DNA from: Candidatus Zixiibacteriota bacterium
GTDB lineage: Bacteria > Zixibacteria > MSB-5A5 > GN15 > PGXB01
Assembly (NCBI GenBank): GCA_016933695.1
Contig: JAFGAL010000008.1
Coordinates: forward strand, 34,455-98,454
Length of the DNA stretch: 64,000 nucleotides
Direction: 5' to 3'
Position numbers and translations under genes: made by a program. This document shows, in pieces, positions 25,977 to 35,381 of this stretch (its first letter is position 1; each line of letters opens with the position of its first letter). The notes under the pieces are model-generated. The model had not been told where the DNA came from and made no database searches. It was given only the letters and a program-made list of their open reading frames with translations.

Positions 25977-28451
25977 TTACTTTTTGCGGCGGGATTTGGC
26001 CGCGATGCGCTTGGTGGGCTTGGTTTTCTTACGCTTTTTCGCCTTTTCGATTTCCTGCGCGAAGATTTTTTCGAGGGTGTAACTCGACGGAACAAAGTCC
26101 ATCAACGCCTGTTCAAACAGCTCATCGACGGTGTCCAGATAGAAAAACCTGGTCTTTTTAATAATGGCATCAGGAAGGTTTTTCAGATCCTTCGCGTTCT
26201 CACGCGGAAGAAACACCTTGCGTATCCCGGCGCGAAACGCCGCCGACACCTTTTCCTTGACGCCGCCGACCGGAAGCACTTTGCCGCGAAGCGTGACCTC
26301 GCCGGTCATGGCGATATCGTTGCGAATCGGCCGTTCCGCCATCAGCGACGCGATCACCAGCGAAACCGTGACACCCGCCGATGGGCCGTCCTTGGGAATC
26401 GCTCCCGATGGAAAATGAATGTGTATGTCGAATTCACTGAAATCATTGTGGTCAATACCGAGCACGTCCGCCTTGGAACGGACATAACTGTGCGCCGCCT
26501 GAATCGATTCTTTCATCACTTCGCCCAGCGAGCCGGTCGAGGTAACCTCGCCGCTTCCCTTTACTCGTAATCCTTCGATAATCATCAGGTCGCCGCCCAT
26601 ACCGGTCCACGCCAAACCGACCCCGACGCCGATTTCGGGAGCGGAATCGGGCATTTCGGGAATATACTGCGGCGTGCCCAGGTAGGTCTCAAGTGTACGC
26701 GCGTTGACATTCCAGGTCTTTTTCGTATTGCGGTTTTTTTCGCGGGCGACATGACGACAAATCCGTTCGATCTGCCGCGTGAATGAAAGCAATCCCGCCT
26801 CAAGAGTGTAATTGCGGATGATCCGCTCCAGCCCCTCATTGCTGAAACTCACATCGGTTTTAACCAGCCCGTGTTTTTTCAACATCTTGGGGATGATATG
26901 CTTGCGAGCTATTTCCAGTTTCTCGTTTTCGATGTATCCCGGAAGTTCGACCACTTCGAAGCGATGGCTGAACATCTCCGGAACGTCATCGACCGATTTC
27001 ACCGAACAGATAAACATCGCCCTGCTCAAGTCAATCGGCACCCCGATATAGCTGTCCAGAAAACGGGCGTTCAGACGCGGGTCGATCGCTTCCAACAACG
27101 CCAGCGGAAGCGCGGAATTGACATCCTCCGCGAAATATTCAATATCCTCGATCAAAACCACCGGATCGCACACGCCGGTCTCTTTGATTGTGCGGATAAT
27201 CATCCCCGGACTGGCCCCGAGATAGGTCCGCGCGGTTCCCTTGATATCGGGAATGTCAACCATTCCGCCCACGGAAATGCGAACGAATTTCTTGCCCAGC
27301 GCCTTGGCGATAGCCCGCGTCAGCGACGCTTTCCCGGTTCCCGGCGCGCCGGCCAGACACAGCACCGGCCCCTGGCTCGATCCGCCGGACAATTGCCGCA
27401 CCGCCAGTCGTTCGAAAATCTGCTTTTTTACCTGCGGGGAACCGTAATAATCGCGGTTGATGATTTTCTCCGTATTCTGTATGTCAGTTTTTTCCTCGGT
27501 GCATTCACTCCAGGGAATATCCAACAGCCAGTCCAGATACAGCTTGGTCGCAGCGAACTCCGCCGACGCGCTTGACAGGTGCCCCAGCCGTTCGGCCTCG
27601 ACAATGGCCTGCTCGCGTGCTTCCGGCGGAAGGGATTTCTGTTTTTTATTGATCCGGCTTTTTATCTGATGAGAGATTTGGTCTTCGACGAACTCATCGC
27701 CCAGTTGACGCTTGATTTCATACAGTTGCTGTTGCAGGAAAAACCGCCGCCGCTCATCCTCGTTGCGCTCCTCAATATTGATCCGGATTTCGCGTGAAAT
27801 CGTCACCCGTTCCAGTTCCGCCTGAAGAAAGTCCTGCACTTTACGCAGACGCTGATCCACACGAACAGTCTCTAAAATTACCTGTTTGGAATCGATGGGA
27901 AAATGAAAAGTCGCGGCGACTTTATCGGCAAACTGCCCGGGATGCTCCGCGTTCAGTCCGATCACATACGCCAGTTCATCGGAATAGGTCTGGTCAAAGC
28001 GGGTAATTTGTTCGATGATACCGATGATTTCGCGGCACAGTTTGTCGGTGTTTTTGGTGCGTTTGTCGCTTTCTTCGATATATCCCACCCCGGCCAGCAA
28101 ATACGGACTTTCCCGTACGATTCCATGCAGGGCGATCCGCCGAACTCCCTCAAGCGAAACCACCCGGGAATCGCCGGGGCCCTCTTTCAAAGCCACGATA
28201 CGGGCCGCCGTGCCGATCTGGCACAGGTCGATGTCGCGTTCACCGATTCCCCCGCGAGGTGAAAATGTCACGCCGATCAGGTTATTGGTCCCGGCCTTGT
28301 CTTCGACCAGCGCCACATTGGACGGGCGGCCGACCTGTATCGAAACCAGTTCCCCCGGAAAGAGAATCACCGTCTTGGCTGGAATAATGGCCAGCTCCGA
28401 CGGTTCATCGGTTGCCAACAGCGGGATGCGCGACACGGTCTTGATAATCAT
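25977..28451 (-). CDS. Lon-family protease paralogue with altered AAA+ active site
   Basis: 824 residues in Lon order: N-terminal substrate domain, coiled linker, AAA+ module (about 360-600), protease domain (about 620-790). The proteolytic dyad is intact: Ser in PKDGPSAGV near 691 and Lys in PVGGVKEKV near 729. The ATPase site differs from canonical Lon: Walker A is GAPGTGKAS near 366 (Ala for Thr after GK); Walker B is [10 protein letters not shown] near 430 (ED for DE); sensor 1 is CSVKSVDD (Lys where TANS has Asn); sensor 2 is [12 protein letters not shown] (Leu for Arg). The Arg-finger segment [11 protein letters not shown] is kept. A very basic tail ([11 protein letters not shown]) ends the protein. 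ATP-independent or slow proteolysis is possible. Start ATG 28451 has GAAGAGGA upstream. Confidence 0.88.
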   Translation of the reverse strand: MIIKTVSRIPLLATDEPSELAIIPAKTVILFPGELVSIQVGRPSNVALVEDKAGTNNLIGVTFSPRGGIGERDIDLCQIGTAARIVALKEGPGDSRVVSLEGVRRIALHGIVRESPYLLAGVGYIEESDKRTKNTDKLCREIIGIIEQITRFDQTYSDELAYVIGLNAEHPGQFADKVAATFHFPIDSKQVILETVRVDQRLRKVQDFLQAELERVTISREIRINIEERNEDERRRFFLQQQLYEIKRQLGDEFVEDQISHQIKSRINKKQKSLPPEAREQAIVEAERLGHLSSASAEFAATKLYLDWLLDIPWSECTEEKTDIQNTEKIINRDYYGSPQVKKQIFERLAVRQLSGGSSQGPVLCLAGAPGTGKASLTRAIAKALGKKFVRISVGGMVDIPDIKGTARTYLGASPGMIIRTIKETGVCDPVVLIEDIEYFAEDVNSALPLALLEAIDPRLNARFLDSYIGVPIDLSRAMFICSVKSVDDVPEMFSHRFEVVELPGYIENEKLEIARKHIIPKMLKKHGLVKTDVSFSNEGLERIIRNYTLEAGLLSFTRQIERICRHVAREKNRNTKKTWNVNARTLETYLGTPQYIPEMPDSAPEIGVGVGLAWTGMGGDLMIIEGLRVKGSGEVTSTGSLGEVMKESIQAAHSYVRSKADVLGIDHNDFSEFDIHIHFPSGAIPKDGPSAGVTVSLVIASLMAERPIRNDIAMTGEVTLRGKVLPVGGVKEKVSAAFRAGIRKVFLPRENAKDLKNLPDAIIKKTRFFYLDTVDELFEQALMDFVPSSYTLEKIFAQEIEKAKKRKKTKPTKRIAAKSRRKK

Positions 28452-28563
28452 TGTTTGTCCTCTTCTATCGTATCGGTCTATCTGAAAAACTCCTAAATGA
28501 CGTTACTCAAAAAAGACCGTTTCCACTGTATAAAACCGCATCCCGCAAACAGTCGTTCCCCGA

Positions 28564-31242
28564 CTATCCCGCCAAACGAGGCGCCAAACGCTCGGCAAGA
28601 ACCCGTAACTCGAAATCCGGATGATTCTTAAGATTTTCCAGATTAATCCGGATCTGCGACGGCTCCAGATCGAGCCGATAATAGCCCAGACGATTATTCT
28701 CGAAAATCCCCCACGGAATTCCCGCGTCCCGATTCATCTCCTGTTTGAGGCGGTATAAATACCGCGCCTGATTGAAACCCGCCTCGATGTCATCCTTATA
28801 CACCCATCCCTTGGCATCCAGCAGGCGAAAACAGGCCAGTTTGGTGAGATATTTGAATGATTTCCCGGTCAGGCGCACCGGAAAACCGTCGACCCGAACC
28901 AGATACCGCTCCCGTTCATAGGAGCCGTCAAGTTCGACCACGCTCGGATTCGCACCGGGTTTCGCCGGCGCGGCATACGGGCGGCCGCCCGTAATATCGG
29001 TGTACTGTACGGCATTATGCATACCATCCTCCTGTTTGTTCATGTTATTTTTGTCGTGTAATTTGTCATACCTGGATTGAGAAATAATACCGGGAACCAT
29101 CACTTCACGCGGGGCAATCATGAAATCCCGGCGCGATATAATTCCGCTGTCGGCCAGCCGCTTGTAGTCGGAACGATTGAGAATATCCCCGGCGAAATAA
29201 TACAAATCGCGCACGCGGCAGTCGATGCCGTGTTGCACCCGAAAGGCATAATCACCCAGCAGGGCCGGAAACGACGATTGACAATCATCGGCTTCAATCA
29301 AACGTCCCAGCGCCCCCAATAGCCACGCCGCGGTCTCGGCCAGATTGACAATTTGACCGTGATGAAGCCGATAGCGGTGTTCCAATTGCTCCAGCGGAAT
29401 TTCGTCGGCCCAGTCGCTGAGGACAAATACCGCCTTCAATACGGCTGTTGTGCGATAATCCAGACGCTGTCGTCCCAGATCGAAATCCATATAGGGACCG
29501 ATGTCACCGATATAATCGGCGAACTTCTCGTACAGGACCCGTTCATACCGCCGGATACGATAATCCTCACGGGTCAGCCCCGCCCGGGAAAAATCGGACG
29601 GGCCGCCCAGCAACGCCAGCGCCAGCCAGCCGATCAATGTGCCGGGATACCGACGGTCGAGAAACAGCCGGTAATTTTCCACCCATGCCACCGGCAGTCC
29701 GCATTCCGCCACGGCCCGGCCCGACGGTGTCGGCTGTCCCGATTCGGTGATCAGATCGGCGCGCGTCAGCGCCATACAGGCGGTGTCGATCTCCGACATG
29801 GTCGCACTTCGTCCCTGACGCCCCGCAAACGTCCGCGCCAAAAGCCCGGCGATACGGTCGCGCTCATACACCAGTCCGGTCACGGAAAAATCGAGAATCA
29901 GATCGCGAAGATCGGCGCGGTCCAGCACCGACCGCAATCGTTCGGGACGGGAGACAGTGATATAATTCGTCCAGAGCACATCGCGCTCAAACTCCGATGT
30001 CGCCAGAATCACCGCGCGTCCCGGTTCATCACCCGGCTCGATCCCGAACCGCCCGGCCCGGCCGGTGATATTCTGGAACTCCGCGGCGCTGATCGGCACC
30101 AGTTGGGGACGGCCGCCGCCGTCACCGCCGACATATTTCATGGTTTCCAGAAAAACCGTCCGGGCCGGAAGATTCACCCCCATCGCCAGCGTGGGCGTCG
30201 AAAAAATCACCCGCACTTCACCATTGCGGAATCCGGATTCCACGGCGTGACGTTGACGATTGGTCAGATCGGCGTTGTGAAACGCCACTCCGCGTGACAG
30301 GGCCTGTCTCAGGCTACACAATAAACCGCTTGGCTCTTCGTCATCGAGTCGCGCCAGGGTGCGTTTGGCCGCCGGCCATGACACGGTCTCGGCCAGTTTC
30401 CGCGCCGCCCGCATAGTATCCTGACGTGATTTCAGAAACACCAGCTTGCGGTCGTCATCGGAACGCAAACAATGCAATAAACGCGTTCCGGGATCGGCTT
30501 CGGCCTTGTCGCCGAACGACTCGGATCCCTCGCGGCCGCTGTTAAAACTGCGATAATGAAATTTCCCGTTGTCGGCCACACCCAGTAGAAGATCGACCGG
30601 GCGAACGCTTTCATTCACCCGGCGCGCTTTCAGCCACGCGGCCGGTTCGGGATCGTCGCCCAGTACCGCCGACAGCGCGATAAGACGCGGCGCACAGTCG
30701 GAAACCAGTAGTTTGGTGATCAGCATTTCCAGTTCCGGCCCGCGTTCGGGATCATCGAGCATCTGTAACTCATCGACAATCACCAATCCGATCTGCCGCA
30801 GAATTTCCGGATTGACCGTCAACAGTCGATTGCATTTTTCGAAAATCGCCAGTGCCAGATCGAAATGGCCGTGACGAAAATCCGCATCGTTTTCCGGATG
30901 ATCCCGGCTGACAATGAGAACGCGAATCCCCAGCGCGCCGTAACAGCGCCGATAATACGCCAGCTTTTCCTCCGCGATGGATTTCAACGGCAACAGCATT
31001 ACCGCTTTCTCGCGGCGCATCAGTGCGGCCATCGCCGCCATCTCACCGCAAAAGGTTTTGCCCGACGACGTCGGCGCCGAAATCAACAGATTCGCCGCTT
31101 CCCGGTCGCCGCCCCCGTCAAGCAGTCCCGCCTGAATTGCCTTCTCCTGCAACGGCAGAAGATAATCCCCCTGGCGTCGCACCCAGGCCTCAAGCACGCG
31201 ATGTGGAATATCGTATTTCATCAGTTCATACAGCCTCATCAT
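28564..31242 (-). CDS. Ski2/Hel308-like superfamily 2 helicase with C-terminal OmpR-type winged helix
   Basis: 892 residues. Helicase motif I is SAPTSSGKT at 55-63, motif II is VIVDELQ at 154-160, motif IV/V includes VIFSTPTLAMGVNLPA and motif VI is QNITGRAGRFG near 388, all as in Ski2-like DNA/RNA helicases. A helical middle region follows, then a low-complexity linker and a domain at 780-859 that reads like an OmpR/PhoB winged helix: YLVRVDGFPVRLTGKSFKYL, RYLYRLKQEM, RLGYYRLDL. That pairing is unusual and suggests site-specific or structure-specific DNA loading (inference). Start is ATG 31242 (or 31239) behind GGGGAGG. It lies 48 bp after a small zinc-ribbon gene in one operon driven by a promoter with a LexA-like palindrome. 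Confidence 0.88.
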   Translation of the reverse strand: MMRLYELMKYDIPHRVLEAWVRRQGDYLLPLQEKAIQAGLLDGGGDREAANLLISAPTSSGKTFCGEMAAMAALMRREKAVMLLPLKSIAEEKLAYYRRCYGALGIRVLIVSRDHPENDADFRHGHFDLALAIFEKCNRLLTVNPEILRQIGLVIVDELQMLDDPERGPELEMLITKLLVSDCAPRLIALSAVLGDDPEPAAWLKARRVNESVRPVDLLLGVADNGKFHYRSFNSGREGSESFGDKAEADPGTRLLHCLRSDDDRKLVFLKSRQDTMRAARKLAETVSWPAAKRTLARLDDEEPSGLLCSLRQALSRGVAFHNADLTNRQRHAVESGFRNGEVRVIFSTPTLAMGVNLPARTVFLETMKYVGGDGGGRPQLVPISAAEFQNITGRAGRFGIEPGDEPGRAVILATSEFERDVLWTNYITVSRPERLRSVLDRADLRDLILDFSVTGLVYERDRIAGLLARTFAGRQGRSATMSEIDTACMALTRADLITESGQPTPSGRAVAECGLPVAWVENYRLFLDRRYPGTLIGWLALALLGGPSDFSRAGLTREDYRIRRYERVLYEKFADYIGDIGPYMDFDLGRQRLDYRTTAVLKAVFVLSDWADEIPLEQLEHRYRLHHGQIVNLAETAAWLLGALGRLIEADDCQSSFPALLGDYAFRVQHGIDCRVRDLYYFAGDILNRSDYKRLADSGIISRRDFMIAPREVMVPGIISQSRYDKLHDKNNMNKQEDGMHNAVQYTDITGGRPYAAPAKPGANPSVVELDGSYERERYLVRVDGFPVRLTGKSFKYLTKLACFRLLDAKGWVYKDDIEAGFNQARYLYRLKQEMNRDAGIPWGIFENNRLGYYRLDLEPSQIRINLENLKNHPDFELRVLAERLAPRLAG

Positions 31243-31290
31243 GCACCTCCCCTTTTGCCTCGCATGAGACAGTTCATTTCCTTCGACACA

Positions 31291-31479
31291 TCACCCGCAA
31301 CTGCCGAAACCGCATAACGGGCAGGTGAAACAGGCCCCCAGCCGAACCAGGGCCGCCCCGCAATCGGGACAGATGGTATCCCGACGCCGTGACAGTGTTT
31401 CGCAATCATGTTCCGCCGTCTTGACAGCCGGCACCTGGCTTTTTTCGACGGCAACCATAGACACCTGTTGATATGACAT
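31291..31479 (-). CDS. Small zinc-ribbon protein resembling the tail of class II ribonucleotide reductase
   Basis: 62 residues. The C-terminal half has ICPDCGAALVRLGACFTC and PLCGFGSCG, with Cys37, Cys40, Cys50, Cys53, Cys56 and Cys61. The spacing and the final CGxxxCG closely match the zinc-ribbon tail of adenosylcobalamin-dependent ribonucleotide reductases, but no reductase body is attached. The start ATG 31479 has GGGAGAG six bases upstream, so it looks translated. It is first in an operon with the helicase. It may be an adaptor for DNA or protein contact, or a stranded reductase tail kept for another use. Confidence 0.72.
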   Translation of the reverse strand: MSYQQVSMVAVEKSQVPAVKTAEHDCETLSRRRDTICPDCGAALVRLGACFTCPLCGFGSCG

Positions 31480-31518
31480 TTTTATCTCTCCCGTTGATTA
31501 TCTTATCGACTCAAAAGT

Positions 31519-31547
31519 AAAATACTGCACATTTGTGCAGTTGTCAA
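31519..31547 (-). promoter_or_regulatory. Strong promoter with LexA-type operator in its spacer
   Basis: On the minus strand: TTGACA (31547-31542), a 17-bp spacer, TATTTT (31524-31519). The spacer is filled by a perfect 16-bp palindrome CTGCACA-TT-TGTGCAG at 31525-31540. Its core, TGCAC-N4-GTGCA, fits the Fibrobacter LexA consensus as I recall it (TGCNC-N4-GTGCA), and the ends also give CTG-N10-CAG. Binding there would block RNA polymerase. The zinc-ribbon start is 40 bp downstream of the -10 element. Confidence 0.75.
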
Positions 31548-31824
31548 GCCTTTTTTTGTGATGAAAAAATGACAGGAAACCAGGCAACGAGATATGGACA
31601 CCCCTATTGAACGATCAACAAGATATTGCAGAAAAGGACAAAATTTTTTTGTCAACGACGCCAAATCACCGCATGATTTTCAGGCCGTCGGCAGTAGAAA
31701 TCTATCCAACCGCCGGTTTATCCGGTCGGCGAAGGAACTCCAGGTGGTGTGAGGAAAGAGGCTGTTGAGCTGTCGGTTATCGAGGCACGAGTCCGGAAGT
31801 CGGTCCGATTCTTTTTCATCAGAC
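31548..31824. other. Gene-free, AT-rich stretch between the TonB operon and the helicase promoter
   Basis: Short poly-T and poly-A runs are present at about 31551-31570 and 31640-31652, but no coding frame or clear terminator hairpin for the TonB operon. Confidence 0.35.
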
Positions 31825-32595
31825 TTACTCCATCGCGAATTCCAGCGGAATGGCCACCCAGCATCTAACCGGGTACCCATTCTGCACGGCCGGTGAAAAC
31901 ACCGCACTTGCGGCCGCGGCCATGGCGGCGTCACCAAAACCGCTCTGATCGGGACTTTCCGAAAAAATCACGACTTCAAGCGGATTGCCGAGACGACTGA
32001 CCAATACGTGCAACATGACCGTGCCGGTCAGGTTCAGTCGCCGGGCGCGTTCCGGATAGGCCGGTTGTTTCATCCAGACCAGTTCCGGGACTCTCTGCAG
32101 ATGATCGCCGATGGTATAGGTGGTGGTATCGGCAAGCCATCCCGGGAGGTCGTCCCGGCCGGTCCCTGATCCGGTTCCGTTTCCGGTCCCCTGCGACAGA
32201 ATATCGCCGCCGAAAGAATCATCGGCAAAGACCGACCATTCCTCGCCGTAACCGGTGTACGGATCGGGGAGAACGATGTCGACCGCCGGAACCGGGATGA
32301 AACCGTGTTTGCTTTGGCCGGCCAGCCGCCGTTTGGCGGAACCGGAAGGCATGTGCGGCCTTTCAGACCGGACTTCAAAACCGGTTTGCGGGATCGGTGC
32401 AGAAAAGGCTGAGGTTTGCTCACCTCCGCCGGTGTCGATAATCACGGTCGGTTCCACCTGTATCAGCCACAGATATCCTATCAGCAGGATAACCAAAAGC
32501 GATGATGTCACCAGGCCGAGGAACAGATTCCTCTGGTAGGTTAGTTTGAGGGTATAGGCGGCGCAGGGATACGGACTACGGTTAACGTCGGTCAT
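31825..32595 (-). CDS. TonB-family energy transducer, second copy
   Basis: 256 residues. One membrane helix at about 27-47 follows a short cytoplasmic segment (YTLKLTYQRNLFLGLV) nearly identical in style to the neighbouring TonB. A periplasmic linker with Gly-rich GTGNGTGSGTGRDD leads to a C-terminal TonB domain at about 175-256 (YPERARRLNLTGTVMLHVLV, VFSPAVQNGYPVRCWVAIPL). Such proteins carry proton-motive energy to outer-membrane receptors or other periplasmic partners. It is last in the ExbB-ExbD-ExbD-TonB-TonB run, 55 bp after the first TonB. Two transducers on one motor may serve different partners. Confidence 0.9.
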   Translation of the reverse strand: MTDVNRSPYPCAAYTLKLTYQRNLFLGLVTSSLLVILLIGYLWLIQVEPTVIIDTGGGEQTSAFSAPIPQTGFEVRSERPHMPSGSAKRRLAGQSKHGFIPVPAVDIVLPDPYTGYGEEWSVFADDSFGGDILSQGTGNGTGSGTGRDDLPGWLADTTTYTIGDHLQRVPELVWMKQPAYPERARRLNLTGTVMLHVLVSRLGNPLEVVIFSESPDQSGFGDAAMAAAASAVFSPAVQNGYPVRCWVAIPLEFAME

Positions 32596-32650
32596 GGGGC
32601 ATCTCCTTTCTGTTAAGAGATGCCCGCATCTGCCAGAGCTTTGCTACGTC

Positions 32651-33403
32651 TTAATTCGAATCTTCAAGCTCAAATTCAACCGAATATGACACCCAGACCG
32701 GCACCGGACGACCGTTCTGAATCGCGGGTTTGAATTTGCACTTGTATGCGGCGGCAATCGCGGCCTCGTCAAAACCGCCACGGGATCCCGAAGATTTCAG
32801 GACCATGGCTTTTTTGACATCGCCGTTTTTATCGACCAGGACTTTCACCCAGACCACCGCTTCCATTTGGGCTTGCCGTGCCATCCGGGGATACTCCGGA
32901 AGCTCCTCATAAATCATCTCGGCCGGAATTTCAACCGGAACGAATTCATCCGGAGCCGGCATGTATTCTTCATCCGGAATGGCAACGACGATATCCTGAT
33001 CCCCCGCCTGCTGATCGACCGAGAGATCGGGAGCCACGATTTCCGCGAGCTCCTCTCGGCTGGCGATCACGACGTCTTCATCGTCAAGGATTTCATCGTC
33101 GGCCACCGGTTTCGGAATACCGACCTTCGGTTTGGCCCGTTGCGGAGCGGAAATATCCACTCGCGGCGGTTTCTTGGCCACCGTCGGCGGCGGGCCGAGA
33201 TCGGCAATGGTCTTGATCACCATCGGCTGTTCATAGATGGTGTCTTCGATGGAAGTGAGCACCTTATACAGGTACGCCCCACCGACGATGACTGCGACCA
33301 GAGCCGCACAGAAGGCGATTCCCAGCATGAAATTGCGCTGGTACGACACCTTCAGTTCATAGGCCCCATAACCGCCGTACAAGGCATTGTACGCTTTTGC
33401 CAT
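32651..33403 (-). CDS. TonB-family energy transducer, first copy
   Basis: 250 residues with a membrane helix at about 25-45 (FMLGIAFCAALVAVIVGGAY), a Pro/Asp/Glu-rich periplasmic linker and a C-terminal TonB domain (YPRMARQAQMEAVVWVKVLV, KFKPAIQNGRPVPVWVSY). The linker is acidic rather than the usual Pro-Lys rich type. Its start ATG overlaps the stop of the preceding ExbD by one base (TAATG), indicating coupled translation. It works with the ExbB and ExbD proteins encoded just upstream. Confidence 0.92.
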   Translation of the reverse strand: MAKAYNALYGGYGAYELKVSYQRNFMLGIAFCAALVAVIVGGAYLYKVLTSIEDTIYEQPMVIKTIADLGPPPTVAKKPPRVDISAPQRAKPKVGIPKPVADDEILDDEDVVIASREELAEIVAPDLSVDQQAGDQDIVVAIPDEEYMPAPDEFVPVEIPAEMIYEELPEYPRMARQAQMEAVVWVKVLVDKNGDVKKAMVLKSSGSRGGFDEAAIAAAYKCKFKPAIQNGRPVPVWVSYSVEFELEDSN

Positions 33404-34056
33404 TATTCAACACCTCCTGTCGCGGCTTGCAGGGCTTCGGCAACGATTCGATCGTCTTTATCTTCCCAATCACTCATTGCATAGCGATAGGAAAACTTCT
33501 GCTCTTTATACTCAGGCAAATCGAGATCTTCTAACTTGATCCCAAGCTGTTGCGCCAACGCGGCGTTCCAGGAACGCTCCAGCAGGTCGATTTCATCGAG
33601 AATGTCGACCATGGAATTGTACCGGGCGTCATTGTGAATCAGAATCAGCGTGTTCAATTTGGGATTCTCGGTGTTGAGATTCTTCAGAATCATTCGCAGG
33701 GAATCAGAATCAACGCGATAGACCGTATCCGTCGGATTTATATTCGGTAACACCTCGGGGATATTTTCGGCAGGGTTTCCGATATTCCAGAAAAACCGGT
33801 TTTCGGCATCAATGCGTATTGTCAACAGATTCGATTCCTTCACTTCGACATCTTCCTGCTCCTCTTCCGGCGGCAGGTTGATTTCCATCGCCTGCGGCAT
33901 CGAAAACACCGTGGTAACCATATAGAAGATCAATAACAACATCACGATATCGACCATCGGGGTCATATCGATTCGGATGCTGAGTCTTCGCTTGGGCCGA
34001 CGACCTCCCTTGCCCTTTTGAGCTTTCTCGGGTCCTGCTACATCAGCACCGGACAT
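33403..34056 (-). CDS. ExbD/TolR-type motor protein, long form
   Basis: 217 residues. A basic N-terminus (KGKGGRRPKRRLSIRIDM) precedes the single membrane helix TPMVDIVMLLLIFYMVTT, whose Asp is the proton-conducting residue. The periplasmic part is longer than in standard ExbD (about 140) and ends with a roughly 50-residue extension holding Tyr, Trp and charged residues (KFSYRYAMSDWEDKDD). It is co-transcribed with a second, shorter ExbD 26 bp upstream and a TonB downstream. Two different ExbD proteins may form a heterodimer in the ExbB channel. Confidence 0.92.
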   Translation of the reverse strand: MSGADVAGPEKAQKGKGGRRPKRRLSIRIDMTPMVDIVMLLLIFYMVTTVFSMPQAMEINLPPEEEQEDVEVKESNLLTIRIDAENRFFWNIGNPAENIPEVLPNINPTDTVYRVDSDSLRMILKNLNTENPKLNTLILIHNDARYNSMVDILDEIDLLERSWNAALAQQLGIKLEDLDLPEYKEQKFSYRYAMSDWEDKDDRIVAEALQAATGGVE

Positions 34057-34082
34057 TTACATCACTCCTTTCAGACAGTTCA

Positions 34083-34577
34083 TCAGCCACCTTCCCCTTC
34101 CCGCATACTTTCCTCGGCCTCGTTATCGGTAATGATCAAGAACCGTGTCAGCTGATTATCGCGCATGGATTTCATAATGGCATCCATGACGCCGTAGCTG
34201 GCGTCGCGATCGGCCTTGATAACGATCAGGGCGCGAAGGTTGACGGCACGGGCGCGGTTGATCAGCGAGTGCACGTTGTACACATCGGCCTCGGCAACCT
34301 TGCGCACCGTCGTCGTCACTTCCCGTCCTTCAAGCACGATGTTTTCCTTCTGCAGAAAGTCGACGAAGATCGAATCGGCCTTGGTGACGGTAATGTTGAT
34401 TACGTCCTTGTCCGGCAGTTCGATCTGCGAATGCGACTGCGGCAGGGTCACGGCCTTGGCCTCCGGCGGCTTGAAACTTGTGGTAGTCATGTAGAAAATC
34501 AGTAGCAGAATAACGATATCGACCATCGGGGTCATATCGATTCTGATACCGACTCGACGTTTTTTCTTCATACCCAT
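34083..34577 (-). CDS. ExbD/TolR-type motor protein, short form
   Basis: 164 residues of typical ExbD length. The cytoplasmic KKKRRVGIRIDMTP is followed by the membrane helix MVDIVILLLIFYMTTT with the essential Asp, and a periplasmic domain (ALIVIKADRDASYGVMDAIM) of TolR/ExbD fold. Its start is 3 bp after the ExbB stop, so translation is probably coupled. It couples proton flow through ExbB to movement of TonB. Confidence 0.93.
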   Translation of the reverse strand: MGMKKKRRVGIRIDMTPMVDIVILLLIFYMTTTSFKPPEAKAVTLPQSHSQIELPDKDVINITVTKADSIFVDFLQKENIVLEGREVTTTVRKVAEADVYNVHSLINRARAVNLRALIVIKADRDASYGVMDAIMKSMRDNQLTRFLIITDNEAEESMREGEGG

Positions 34578-34580
34578 GAC

Positions 34581-35339
34581 TTACTTACCTTCTTTCTCCT
34601 TAAGGAGCTGTAACACTTCAAAGGTGGCTTCGTCGGTGGTGTAGTTGAATGCGTCTACCTTATTAACAAAGAAGTTGTAGAAAAAGATTCCGAGAATACC
34701 CGAAACCAGACCACCCGCGGTGTTCACCAGCGCTTCGGAAATACCGGTGGCCAGCGACTGCGCGTCGATCACGCCGCCCTCGACGTTACCGGTTGCCGCA
34801 AAGGCGCGGATCATACCGATCGTCGTTCCCAGCAAACCGACCATGGTGGCGATCGATGCGATCGTCGACATCGCGATCAGGTTACGTTCCAACAGCGGTC
34901 CTTCGAGCGCGTTGGCCTCTTCGATCGCAGCCTGGGTCAGACTGAGCCGTTTTTCGGTGTCAATCGAGGCATCATCCTTGAGCTGGCGATATCGTTCGAT
35001 ACCGGCCCGAAGGACATTGGCGGTGGTGCCGCGTTGCTTGTCGCAGGCCGCCAGCGCGCCATCGAAATCATCGGAATGAAGCATCGTGATGACTTTTTTG
35101 AAAAACACCTGCACCGAACTTTTCCCCTTGGCAACACGATACAATGAAATAAAGCGTTCGACAACAAATGCGATAAGCATGAGCAGGATCGCCATAAGCA
35201 CCACAACCAGCGGACCACCCTGATGCACGGAATGCGCAATCGTCCCACTCGGTTGGGCGGCCAGAATCACGCCCCAGACAACATAGCCGATGGCGAATGA
35301 GATGATAACAGAAAGCGTGATAAACAATGACTGTTTCAC
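34581..35339 (-). CDS. MotA/TolQ/ExbB proton channel protein
   Basis: 252 residues with three membrane regions: about 5-30 and 45-65 (VVVLMAILLMLIAFVVERFI), a cytoplasmic loop, and the conserved pair at about 155-230 (TIASIATMVGLLGTTIGMIR; ISEALVNTAGGLVSGILGIF). The channel-lining Thr residues of the family are in these helices. It starts the motor part of the operon, before two ExbD and two TonB genes. The gene order fits a Ton system rather than Tol, since no tolB or pal follows. Confidence 0.94.
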   Translation of the reverse strand: MKQSLFITLSVIISFAIGYVVWGVILAAQPSGTIAHSVHQGGPLVVVLMAILLMLIAFVVERFISLYRVAKGKSSVQVFFKKVITMLHSDDFDGALAACDKQRGTTANVLRAGIERYRQLKDDASIDTEKRLSLTQAAIEEANALEGPLLERNLIAMSTIASIATMVGLLGTTIGMIRAFAATGNVEGGVIDAQSLATGISEALVNTAGGLVSGILGIFFYNFFVNKVDAFNYTTDEATFEVLQLLKEKEGK

Positions 35340-35381
35340 TTTTGAAACTCCTTCAGTATAATTATTGACTCATGTTCCCGT

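Noticed and set aside
33403..34577. One of the two exbD genes as a pseudogene
   Set aside because: Both keep the membrane Asp and full periplasmic domain and have coupled starts.
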